Notes under the pieces: model-generated
The model's input: the letters and a program-made list of their open reading frames with translations, nothing else
The model's database searches: none
Told to the model about the DNA's origin: nothing
Program-made: the position numbers and the translations under genes
In this document: piece by piece, positions 31,506 to 41,883 of the stretch
Layout of the letters: every line of letters begins with the position of its first letter
How positions within the stretch are numbered: position 1 is the first letter of the stretch
Assembly: GCF_000005505.3 (NCBI RefSeq)
Contig: NC_016132.3
Coordinates: 36,284,914 to 36,348,913, forward strand
DNA from: Brachypodium distachyon
Taxonomy: Eukaryota > Streptophyta > Magnoliopsida > Poales > Poaceae
Direction: 5' to 3'
DNA length: 64,000 bases

Positions 31506-33829
31506 AGTGTCATATTCATGTAGACAAGCCTGTGAAGCCTGTAGGCGGCATTGGCCGTCTGATACCCAGACAATCACCGTCACTGGTGCACGCACTACTA
31601 CAAAACACAACATAAGTGACGAGTCATCAGTGATGGGCCTTCCCCGACCGCCACTGATGAACCTCATCAGTAACGGGCCTTTCCCGCCCGCCACTGTTGA
31701 CGGGCACGGGACGCCCGTTACTAATGATCCCATGCAAAAAGATGCAAAAATCACCAAAACACACATCATTGGCGGGCACAGACGTAAAGCCTGCGACTGA
31801 TGTCCCAGTAATGCTGGGAGCTATAAGGCCTAGTCCAGTTCCAGTCCTAGGGTTTGGAGGGACCCTATAAAATTCCCTACGCTAGCGAACTCCCTCCCCA
31901 GCCTCCGCACATCTCCCCTCCTCCCTGCTCACCCCCGATTCTTTTCCCCTCCCTCCTCCCGATCCTTCCTGCCCCCTGCCCCCCGATCTCCTTCCTCCTC
32001 CACGATCTGCCCTCGCCCCTCTCCCTTCCTCCGTCTCGCACGGCGCCAGGAGAAGCAGCAGCCATGGAGCCCTCGGATCTTGAGTATCTCCTTCTCTCTC
32101 TTTCTACCTGTCTCTGATTTCTCTCACTCTTGAGTTTTCTCTCTATTTTTGCAGCCTTGGAGCACCGCCATCCCCGTCACTGCCGCCGGGAGGCGAGGAG
32201 GCCGCCGCCGCTTGGGGACGAGGAAGCCGCAGCCCGCCTGCCTCCGGATCCGCCTCCATTGACCTCGGCTTGTATTTTTCCCCTCTCTTGCTTCTCTCCC
32301 TCTCTCTTCATTCTCTCGGTTCATTCTAAATCCCCCTCTCTCTCTCACATATCTTTGTGGCTAGCTCGGGAAGCAATTTTGGCAAGGAAGTTGTTATGTG
32401 AATTTCTGTGTATGTACAGAATTTGTGTGTATGTACAGTATTTTGGCAAGCAATTTCGTTGTGTGAATTTACAGAATTTGTGTGAATAATTGTGTCATTT
32501 GATTTGTGATCCAGTGAATTCGCGGGCCTGGGGCCTGCTTTTTTTTATATAATTCTCGAAATCACTATCAGTGTCGGTCGGGGAATGGAGACCGCCACTG
32601 ATGCTACTGATATCAGTAACGGCTGTTGAACCCGCTACTGATGTGGGTGCTCATCACGGACATCAAGTCAGTGGCAGGCACCCTGCCCGCCACTGATGTC
32701 GTTTTTAGCCCGTTAGTGATGTCCCATTTTGTAGTAGTGATGACATTCTTATGAACAACACACAAGTGAGTGTGATGGTGGACTCCGTCGTCGAGGAGCA
32801 TCGTGATTATGCTATCCCGCTACCTCCGGAGGAAGGCGTGGATATCCTAGGCGGTTGTCCAAACTACAACATAATGTGGCCTAGGAGCTTGGCATCTCTC
32901 TACAACCAGCGCCGGTCCTCTTTGACTCCATCTCCCTCCGCCCACAAAGGTACTTCTCAATCGTCGCTCGGCCTTTCCCCTAGGATACTGTCTCCTGTCG
33001 ATGCCGGCAGAGATGAAGAGCGGGCAATGTCGATGCCTCCACAGCTTAATGATAGCCAGACCACAGGGTCGGCACAGGCTGGAAGCGTCCCTCCTAACTT
33101 CTCCCTCGTGGGTGCCGCTAAGTCCATGGGTGGCCGCAAGATCGATGACAAGTACAAGACAGAAGAGCAAAAGGATTGGGACAATAAGAGGAGGCATAAA
33201 AAGAGGGGGCACTACTCGAATGTCAACCAAGATAAGATGCACTATGTGCCTGACATAACTGGAGTGTGGGAAGACAATAGGCCTGACATTCTCATGAAGA
33301 ACCCCCGTCAAGGCCAGAAATTCAAAGACGGATCCTATTTCGTGGCTAGGGAGTTTGACCGAGTGCTTATTTACTATCCTGGAAGACCGATGCTCACCAA
33401 AGCTTCCCTGCGTGCCGTGTCCAGAGAGATGCAAGAGCTTCATCAGTTCTACATGCAAGCATCAGCTGGTTCTCAACAGCATGCCCAACAAATCAATGTT
33501 CGAATCCCACGAGACTATGGCTTCTTTGACCAATAAACTGGGGGCATTCAGGAACGTCTTATAACCTTTGGTGTGGAGTTCAACGAATTGTTTCACCTCT
33601 TCAACCGCCAAAAGCTTGATATCAACCTCTTAAGGCTGTGGTCTACTACCAAATAAGGGAAATGCGGCGAAGGGAGGTAAAAAAAGTAGCCATTCTAGAC
33701 CCTGCGGTGTTCAGCTACGGTGACATCGGTCTAGAGCCAGAAAAGGATCACTCAAGAACCCTGGCATCTAAATACTTGGTGGCATATCTGGAGAAATGCG
33801 CTGACCATGACTTTACCCTCCTTCACCTT
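31506..33829 (+). pseudogene. TNPA/Ulp1-like gene fragment, family B, second copy
   Basis: Plus-strand relative of the minus-strand gene at 27052-25842. 31506-31592 gives the CHIHVDKPVKPVGGIGRL region; after the nested CACTA, 32751-33535 runs from NNTQVSVMVDSVVEEHRDY through GVDILGGCPNY, RPDILMKNP and REFDRVLIYYPG to GFFDQ and a stop. 33640-33829 continues with MRRREVKKVAILDPAVF and DHDFTLL. The N-terminal TNPA domain and the QQPPGS-CGYY peptidase end are both missing. It has frame breaks at about 33536-33640. Confidence 0.7.
31593..32739 (+). mobile_element. Non-autonomous CACTA element, 1147 bp
   Basis: Starts CACTACTACAAAACAC (31593) and ends CATTTTGTAGTAGTG (32739). It splits the TNPA exon precisely: left flank GGTGCACG and right flank ATGACATTC rejoin the uninterrupted paralogue at about 26950, with the 3-bp duplication ACG (31590-31592) on the left and ATG (32740-32742) on the right, one transition apart. 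Both ends carry GTGACGRG-type subterminal motifs. Inside are a TATAAAA box (31866-31872), a C/T-rich leader and a short ATG frame at about 32064, remains of a transposase promoter, but no transposase domain. Confidence 0.82.
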
Positions 33830-33844
33830 CTGCATGATACAGTC

Positions 33845-34169
33845 TATCATGCAGAAGAGTGCGTTGAGTTCTGCACTGATTGGTTGGCGGACCGCAAACC
33901 CATAGGGGTCCCCGAATCACGACATAAGGGGAAGCTAGAAGGTGAAGGTGCACTTGGCCGGAAGGAGCTTGATGTGCATGCCCGCCAAAGAATGGACGAG
34001 TTTATAAGAGCACCCACAATGGTGCTGCAACTCACGCCAGAGGTCGAGCCGTTCATCGACATGCACATCGAAGAACTTCGAAACCTCAACCTAACAGGAA
34101 TGATGATTGGATCCAGCGAAAACACAATTCTACATTCGACATGTGGCTCAAGGATCTTTGGTATCCGAG
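33845..34169 (+). pseudogene. TNP2 fragment, family A
   Basis: Nearly identical to 61918-62246 of the larger family A element: YHAEECVEFCTDWLAD, then GVPESRHKG, ELDVHARQRMDEF and VEPFIDMHIEELRN. A one-base loss in the CCCTAACAGG context shifts the end out of frame, and TNP2 sequence stops at GGTATCCGAGGGCT, where the leader of the TNPA gene starts. The rest of TNP2 on both sides is deleted. Confidence 0.85.
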
Positions 34170-34209
34170 GGCTTCCGCCGGCGCAAACCCTAGCCGCCGC
34201 GCCGCCGCC

Positions 34210-37200
34210 ATGTCGCAGAAGGACACGAGCGGGGGGTCGCAACAGACGACGAGGAGCGGGAAGCCCCTCGCCCCGCAGGCCCCCCCGCCGGCCGCCGGAT
34301 CCGGATCCGGCTGCCCCGCCTTGCGGCCGGCCCGCATCGCCGGGGGCGCGGCCCGGCCGCCTCGACGCCGCCGCCTCCGCCTCGGCCCCCGCATCCACCG
34401 CTGACGCCACCACCACGGCGGCCGTCCCCGCCGCCGACACCACCGTCGTCACCGCCCCTGCCGAGGTAAGGGTTGGGGTTAGGTTTAATTTTCTGTTTAT
34501 GTTTAGTTAGGGTTTAAAATCTTATTGTTTATGTTTAGTTAGGGTTTAAAATCTTTAGTTCTATAGTTAATTAGGGTTGAATCTTGCTTTTTTCTTAATT
34601 AGGGTTGAGTCTTATTGTTTATGTTTAGTTAGGGTTTAAATATTGTTGTTTATGTTTAGTTCTATAGTTAGTTAGGGTTGAATCTTGCTGTTTTTTTAAT
34701 TAGGGTTGTTGTTTGTGTTTAATTAGAGTTTAAATATTGTTGTTTATGTTTAGTTCTAACTATTTAGGGTTTATATTGCTGTTTATGATTGAGTATTGAT
34801 GTTATTGTTGTTTATGGTTTAATAATACATGGATGTGATCCCGACTATCATGTCGGTTCCTATGAGGAATGTGGGCCCGGCCATCGTGCCAAGGGGGTAT
34901 ATGTGGCTGGGAGTTTTTTTTTATGCAGGTATAACATTCGGGTAGACTCATTTGTTGTTTTACAACAATGGTCATGCCGAAATTTTCTTGTTTTACAGCA
35001 TAGATCATGCCGATTTTTCCGTTTTTTAAATTTACTTCTATAAGTGTTGGATAGGAACCTCAGGCTCACGTTGAGGAGGTGCCTGAGCAGCCACCGGTTG
35101 TGGAGGGAGAAGTCGAAGAAGAAGCAGGAGCATCTTCCTCGGGCTCGAAAATTGCCATGAGCGAAGAAGGAGCCGAGGAGGAGCTGTTCCTTGAAGGAGC
35201 CAAGGAGCAGCTGCTCCTTGAAGGAGCAGCTAACGAGGAAGAAGCCCAGGCGTCTCAGGCTACGGAGTCGACTACTCAGTCGAAGTCCAAGCGGGGGGCG
35301 AACAAGGTGCCGACGGAGTCGTGGGTCGTCACCAAGCTAAATAAAAAAAAACTACTCGAAGGAACCGGTGGAGGCTGCAGAAAGATTCTCCAACACATGC
35401 AACGCCATCGTACGGGTACACGCTCGGATCTATCAAAGATGGAGCGACGTCCCGGAAGACTGTTACGAGGCGGCATGGAAGCGGTTCGTGCCTGCCAATG
35501 ATGAGATCAAGAGACGGTTGGAGTGGCGGATGCACCAACTCATGAGGAAGGGCCAGAGCACGTGGCAATATAACTGCAGGAAGCTCATCGGCAAAGACTA
35601 GAAGACAGAGGTTAACAAGCACTGGAAGGGGATCGAGGAGGAGGACTGGGAGAGGTTCAAGGTGTGGGTCAGGTCAGATGAATGCAAGGCTAGCCAAAAA
35701 TGGTACAAGGAGCTTCGTGAGAAAAGGCCCTTCGACCACCGCCCCGGCAGTCGTGGACGCCCCGGAAAGGAGAAGGTGTGGGCGAAGGAGGACGCCGCAT
35801 TGGACCAAGCCGATATACAGCCGAGGGTCCCAACTTTGCTTCGCGGTGAGCGCTCCAGCAAATGGCTGCGGTCGTCCATGACCGCAAATCAGTGGGCGGG
35901 CTTGGAGCCTATGTCAGAGAAGCAAGAGGTTGCACTCGTAAGGCCTCGTCCTGACATCTTTCTTTTATCGGTTGGGCTTCTTATACTCACATATAACATT
36001 AACACCGAGCATGTTGTTTTTTGTATAGAGGGTGCAATGGCAGAGTGGGAGTCGGATGGCTCCCACTCGTCTATCAACCAACAGTGGGATGATGCCATCA
36101 GCTACGCTCTACAACGAAATGAGCACGGGGGCCATATGCGAGGTGTCGGTTCCGAGCCCTTTCGCAGGCAGATGGCGAAAGAGCAAGGTTCCCGCAAACG
36201 CAGAAAGGCGTCCAGCAAAGAACAGAGCTCAGAGGAATTAGATGAGAAGATCCGGGTGTTGGCGAGGGAGGAGCTCAGGAATCTCATGCGGCATGCAAGG
36301 GACCAGCGTGACGTCGACAACTTCATTGATCACGGTGTTTTCCCGCCGGCACCCATCCAACCAACCCCAACCACACCAGATCCGTCCCCGCTACCCAATA
36401 AGAGCATCTCATGCTCCGGCACCGAGTGCCAGCTTGACCCGCTTGGGCCACCCGACGAGAACCTCACGGTAAGCATCTTCCCGCGCTACGTAAAATAGTG
36501 AAATACCACTATAATGCTCCAATCTATTAATGATGTTGCCATGTTTGTCATGCCCAGAAGGGCGTCAAATGCCGGCTACACATGCCGATGGTGGGGAATC
36601 CTCTACGTGCGTGCGGGTAGCTGATGCCGCGTACAGCCGTGGTGCACCACGTGACCCTGCGAGATGAGACGACCCTAAGGGATTGCGTCAACTCCTACCT
36701 CATCTGGCCTAGGAGGTTGGTGGTCCTCGCTACGGAGCCGTCTCCATCTCCGTCGCCCTGCCTCGGTCCGTCTCCACCCGCCCGACGCCTGACATCTCCG
36801 TCGCCGCTTGGCGCCTCACCCGGTCCTTTGGAATACGAGCCCACGGAACGAGACTTCTCACCTGCGGCAGAGTGCAGCGACGACAATGCAGGCCAAAATC
36901 CTCCGTCGCCGCCCAAACCAGAAGCCCCGAAGCCATCCGCACCAAGACCCGTCCCTCGGAGAGCCGCAGCACAATCGGCCCCATTGGAGCGCCGTCCAAG
37001 TGCCCCTGCTGGGATGCAGGTCCCCCAAAAACCGGACAGTTCCGATTTTTTGAGACGCAGGAAAAACAAAAGGGGGACAGGCGGCAAGGCAAGCAAGGGC
37101 TCCTCCAAGGAGGGGAAAGAGTCGTCTTCTACGGGAAGACAACCAAAGACCGTGCCGCAGATAGAAGGGATTTGGGAAGAGCGACCAGACATTCTGAAGA

Positions 37201-37815
37201 TGCCCACCCACCCCCGTGTTGGAGATAGATTGCCTGATGGGTCTTATTTCGTGGACAGGCGATTCTCCCAATTTTTGTTGTTCCACCCCGGACAACCGAT
37301 GGTGACCCAGGATGACCTGTATCGCCTGTCATGAGAGATGCAAGAGCTCCATGAAAATCGCCATCTGCCTCGATATGGGAGGGGTCACATATTTTGATCC
37401 CCTGCGACGCAAGGAGAATGAACCACAACGCGATTTTGAGCCGATCAAATATGTCATCGACGCAGCCTATCGTGACGCGGTGAAATGGTACGAGATGACT
37501 GGCTTCAGCCGCAATCCTGACGCTCCCATCAGGCACACTTTCAACTTCCCCTACGAGCAACAGCCTGAAGGATCCGTCTACTGTGGTTACTACCGCGCGC
37601 ACACTATTCAGCAATTCATCAACGACTTCCAGCCGAAGTGGAAGAAGACCTTCGAAGAAGTGAGGAATTGGTTTCTGGCCAACGCCGAGTTAGGGCACAA
37701 CTCAGAAATTCTCGTGTACGAGATCCAGAAGGACATCGGCGAAATCCTCAACAAGGAGGTCCTCAAATCGAGCGGGGATTACTACAGCGACAGGATTGTC
37801 GCCAAAAGTGGCTAA
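34210..37815 (+). pseudogene. TNPA-like gene with a C-terminal Ulp1-like peptidase domain, family A
   Basis: First exon from ATG 34210 (MSQKDTSGGSQQTT), a Pro/Ala/Gly-rich leader, donor GTAAGG at 34466. Exon 2 from about 35064 is Glu-rich and leads into the Ptta/En-Spm-type domain (IYQRWSDVPEDCYEAAW, KRRLEWRMHQLMRKG, WQYNCRKL). A run of nine A at 35343-35351 shifts the frame and TAG at 35599 interrupts it. Later parts are SECKASQ-like KASQKWYKELREKRP, a coiled, charged exon (36030-36470), RPDILKMP and YFVDRRFSQFLLFHPG (36624-37334), and a last exon with FDPLRR and EQQPEGSVYCGYY (37312-37815), which matches the Gln/Cys region of Ulp1-type peptidases. Exon borders are approximate. Confidence 0.72.
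34470..34790 (+). repeat. TTAGGGTT-rich degenerate repeats in TNPA intron 1, family A
   Basis: Repeated GTTTATGTTTAGTTAGGGTT and TTAATTAGGGTTGA-type units. T-rich on the coding strand, as expected of a plant intron. Compare 29205-29330. Confidence 0.6.
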
Positions 37816-38406
37816 ATTGTGTGGAATACTTTTATTTGTGGCTCATTCTTTCAAACACTTTGTATACATGCAAGTGACTTGAATGTTTAACTCGTGTGGA
37901 ACTTTGTAATATATTTGCTGCTATTCTGTTTCTTTGGTGTTGTATATTGTGCTACTATATTCCTGGTATTATCTGTGCTGTGCTGTATTCCTGCTATTTC
38001 TGTGCTACAGGAATATTTATTTTTATAAATAATTCATTTATTTTTTTTCGGGAAAAAATAGTACCAGTGGCGGTTATAAACCACTGCCACTGGAAAAGGT
38101 TCTAGTGGAGGTGGCCATAGACCGCCACTGGAAATGTCCAGTGGCGGGTACTTCGCCCGCCGCTGCTGTACTCCACGCACTTTACGGGTGGTGCCGGAGG
38201 AATTTACAGTGGCGGTTTGTAGGTCTTTGTTGGCGGGTATTTTACCCGGCATTGGTGATCTCGGTGCAGCAGTGGCAGGTATTTTATCCGCCACCGGTGC
38301 TAAAATCTCCAGTGACACAGAGTTGGTGGCGGGCGTGATCACCGCCACCAACCTCATTTTTTTACCTCCACTGGAGGGGTTTTCTGGAGTAGTGTATGGA
38401 TGCAAG

Positions 38407-38923
38407 GCTTCATCTACAATACCTCGGCCGTGAGCTGGTGGTGCAGCATTAACTCCTATACCGTATTTTTCATACAAAACTATTATAAAAGACCGCACAG
38501 ACTGCATTCTGTCTCAAAATCATAATACCGTATATCTAAATATAAATATTTGATCCCAGTGTCCATATAAAAATATCTTGTTCGGTCCTTAATTTTATGT
38601 ATCTTAATATGAATACTTCTCTGTGTCCATGTATATTTTTATAAAAAATATAGTTCCTCACAATTATATAAGCTAGCCATGTGGCCAGTACACTTATGAG
38701 GGCAACATCTTACTAATACAAGTGGCATGCACACTTATGCGGGCAACAACTTAGTAATAAGTGTCTCGCACACTTATACATGTATATGAAACTAACTTAT
38801 GCACAAAACACACCTTTTGAGCAACCAGAACATCATATGAAGTTGTAATATTCTTATTTTGATACTAATTTTTATTTACATGTACCTAAAGAAACACATT
38901 AGCTAACACCAATTCTGGTGCAC
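38407..38923. other. Intergenic
   Basis: AT-rich, no gene recognised. It does not continue F-box copy 2, so the DNA right of the CACTA cluster is not the original partner of the DNA left of 24850. Confidence 0.45.
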
Positions 38924-39109
38924 TTAAGAGTATCCCAAAGAATAAGAATTCTTGGCTATAGCGGCACACCATCTGCGGCAGATGCTGCACATGTTGAGGA
39001 AGCTGGCGATGTCGTCAGCATCAACGATGAGACGGCCGCTGATGAGCTTGATGAGGTAGGCAGACCAGTCGTGCGCCCTTGTATGACATGGGTCATCGGT
39101 GCCCGGCAT
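38924..39109 (-). CDS. Minimal F-box-like ORF, 61 residues
   Basis: Minus-strand ATG at 39109, stop at 38924. The core DWSAYLIKLISGRLIVDADD and SFLNMCSICRRWCAAIAKN matches the F-box pattern (W at the start, L/I helix, C-x-x-W at the end) and aligns with the ORF at 20632-20811. The start region MPG and the upstream DNA (TGAGAAT, TATA-like CCATATAAG at 39225-39233) are also shared. No C-terminal domain. Probably a relic of the same F-box gene lineage. Confidence 0.45.
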   Translation of the reverse strand: MPGTDDPCHTRAHDWSAYLIKLISGRLIVDADDIASFLNMCSICRRWCAAIAKNSYSLGYS

Positions 39110-41525
39110 TGCAGATAGGATCGATGAGAATGGTGCTTTTGACTAGATCTGCTAGTACGTACGGAACTAGGGATGAGGCTGAGTATGGTGCTTCTACGGT
39201 TGGGGATGGAAAACTAGGCCGGTGCTTATATGGCGGGTGTTTTGCGGGACAGGGACGAAGGGCGCTCGGGCACTTATGGCAACTCCAGCGGCCCGACGCA
39301 ACTTGTGCCTGTTTTTAGGCATTTTTGGTTCGTTTGGGTAGCGGAGTGCGCGCAACTGGACGACCAATTTTCGTTAGATAGATTCATAATTTACATAAAC
39401 TTAAACTAGAAATTTAATCTAACATTGATTTAGAACTAGTACTAACATGCTAGAGCTGGCCTGGGGGAGTTTGGGAAGCTTTGCTGTTGTGCTCGCGCTC
39501 AGGCCGTCGAAGGCTAGAAAGAAATCTATAAACTCATAAAGTTAAATCCCATTAAGTACAATTAATTTAGCAAGCTGCACATGCAGCCTATCCACGTCAG
39601 CATTCATCTAATATATAATTTTTGCTCAAAAAAATATAATCTATGATCAGTTTATTCTCCAGTTATTTTCCTACGAGGCGCCTGGATACCACTTCCTCCC
39701 ATCGTCTCTCTGCCTTCTTCACGAGCCAATTCTGCAGTTTCTCCCCTCTTCAATTAACTTCAACATTTATTCCCGTCCTGGTCCTACTAATCTTCCTCCT
39801 GCGCCCTTCCATCTCCCTCTGCAGCTTCTAGCCTCCCTGCTGTCCCTTCTTGCTCAAGCCCATGGACGAGCCCCTTCATCCATCCACTCATATTCCACTT
39901 CAATTCGAGCTCCGTGCTCTGCTGCAGCTGGGATGGGGGGGCGATCTCTTCCTCGGTCTAATGGAGGATCCTTGCAAGCTCCGAAGGAACAACTCCCTGC
40001 CTGCAGCACATGGGATCGATCTGACGACTCTTCGTTTTGCTGATGCTGATGAGTACCGATCTAGAGGCTGTCAGATTGAACGTTTGTTCATGGTCATGGC
40101 TCACACCTGATGGAGATGTGTTGCCTTTCGGCTGATTTTTTGCTGTTATAGTCTCTGCTGCGAGAGAATTCCTTTCTTTTTGATCGCCTGGGATTTAGCC
40201 TGGTCTAAGCATTTTATATTTGTCAGATACATTCAGACTTTGTTACATCTTAGTTTCTTGCTATATGCAGTGGAACTGGGGAGGCTTTATCCTCCCTGTT
40301 GATCTAAAAAATTATCCCACTTCAACGGTATGGATCTCGGCCTCTTGCAAAGTTGATCTAAGTAATTGGAATTTTTCACATGCGGCATGGGATCGGATCG
40401 CTCATAATTGATGGAATGAATTCCTTCTTCGATCAAGATCTCTCAGATAAGTGTAATTTCTCATGCGGCTTGGGTCAGGTATGTATTTACATTAGTTCCC
40501 TAAAATTGTTGAGTTTGGTTTTAAAGTTGGAAAGCTCATAATTGATGGATCGAATCAATTTATTTCTTGATCAAGATATCCCTCAGATAAATTGGAATTT
40601 CTCTTGCGACTTGGGTCAGGTATGTACTTACGTTAGTTCCCTAAAACTGTACAATTTGGTAGGTCACTAGGCCTAGAATTCTCTTTGATAGTTTGATTGC
40701 TAATTGTTAAAGTTGGAAACTCTTCTTTCAACAGTTTGTTCCATGTCTACAGCATGTATGTCAGCCCTTGCGGAATTTTGTCTTCGGCAAAATTCTTTGT
40801 TGAGATTGTCATTTTGCGGATTGATAAAACTTTGCCAAATCATTCGGTTGAGAGAGTGCAAGCACTTCTCCCTAATATCTATAATTATTTCGTGTGCGCA
40901 ATTTGTATTATGATATAAATGGATTTCAGGCCTTTATCTCTCCAATAAGTTGGTGCACATAGACATTAATCCCATGGAATTGTATGATTTTATTTAGTAA
41001 GTTTTTTTATTTTACATAAGAGGCTTTACGCTCTGTTCCATTTTATCCGAAAAGAAACAACATCGTTAGCATTTAGTGAGTTTGCTGTTGAAATATTAGT
41101 GTATGATTTCTACGTCCATGCATATTCTCGCATGGTGGATTTTTCTTTCTTTTTTTGCAATACTTTGCATGGTTTCTATCTTTGTAGAGATTCAAATTTC
41201 ATTATCAACAACAAATGTTCTTCCCAAGTAGAGTCTTTTTCTTCCTATCAAATAAAATTGAGCGCAGACACTGCTTTGGGTCCATTTGGTAGACTTTTAG
41301 AATAGTTTTTCATGAAAAACTGAAACAGAATCAGAAAAGGTAAGAGTAAAACCACATGATGACACATCTCAGCCTGGACACACGGGCCAACATTTTGGGC
41401 TCAGGCTCGGCCGGCCACATGAAAAGCCCGAGCCTTGCCAGCCTTTCGGGATCGTTCGACCTCTGAGCCGAGCCCAGGATCTGCCCGAGCTGCTCGGTGA
41501 GCCCAAAGCTCGAACCAGGCCCAGC
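39110..41525. other. No supported gene; transcribed-looking leader and a 134-bp duplication
   Basis: 39110-39640 is unremarkable. 39640-39870 is pyrimidine-rich with CTCCC and CTTCC clusters like a 5' leader, followed by an 86-codon chance ORF (39850-40110). 40400-40667 is a direct duplication whose units each contain CTTGGGTCAGGTATGTA, a good splice-donor-like site. 41350-41525 is rich in GCCCGAGC/GCTCGG motifs that also occur at 46960-47060, 52500-52640 and 63200-63370. I see no conserved protein. Confidence 0.35.
40400..40667 (+). repeat. 134-bp direct tandem duplication
   Basis: GCTCATAATTGATGG starts at 40400 and again at 40534. Both units continue through GATCAAGAT, CTCAGATAA, TTTCTC, GGGTCAGGTATGTA and GTTAGTTCCCTAAAA-like sequence with scattered differences. 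Confidence 0.85.
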
Positions 41526-41530
41526 AAATG

Positions 41531-41869
41531 TGTGAACACCTATCCTGCTCACAGGAGAAATCAACTAAGATCCGTGAATCAATCAACGAATTAGGGACTA
41601 ATTGGTGTTGCTGTGTTTGTTCCTCCCGTCCTCCCTCACAGCGAATTCGATTACAAGAGATAAGTTCTAGCCTAGCCTTGCCAAATGCCGAAAAGCCAAA
41701 ATCTACAAGCAACTCCTCTGGTAGATAAGAACTAGTTACAGGATCAACGGACCCATTCTGGGCTTGCAAGCCGCGCTGGTAATTGACGTTGTCTCATGGG
41801 CCGAGTTGGACGAGGCCCAGTCATAGCTCCTCCAGTTGTTCAGGGGCCAGCTCCTCCAGGTCGCTGACA
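41531..41869 (-). repeat. 3' LTR of the chromovirus-type element
   Basis: Plus-strand sequence from TGTGAACACC to GGTCGCTGACA. Pairs with 46239-46578. The polypurine tract abuts it at 41870-41882. Confidence 0.93.
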
Positions 41870-41883
41870 CCCCCTCGTTCTTG

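Larger units (their letters stand above)
31465..33829 (+). mobile_element. CACTA family B deletion derivative, 5' end joined to TNPA exons
   Basis: CACTACTACAAAACGG at 31465 and the next 26 bp match the 5' terminus of CACTA-1 read from 14234. At about 31505 this 43-bp end is joined directly to a TNPA/Ulp1 exon on the plus strand, at a short shared GTGA. The element is interrupted by the small CACTA at 31593-32739 and stops at about 33829, where family A sequence begins. Its own 3' end is not seen. Confidence 0.65.
33830..38406 (+). mobile_element. CACTA family A element with TNPA but almost no TNP2
   Basis: From left to right: a 10-bp palindromic junction (33830-33854), a TNP2 fragment (33845-34169), a TNPA/Ulp1 gene (34210-37815) and a 3' end with family A motifs CCAGTGGCGGT (38063-38390) finishing GGTTTTCTGGAGTAGTG at 38406. 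The flank after it is TAT. The 5' terminus is missing. It complements the element at 57911, which has TNP2 but no TNPA. Confidence 0.72.

Noticed and set aside
24850..32739. A single CACTA element running from 24850 to 32739
   Set aside because: The 32739 end pairs with 31593 (TNPA exon rejoins exactly, flanks ACG/ATG), and the flank of 24850 is ATC, so the two ends belong to different elements.
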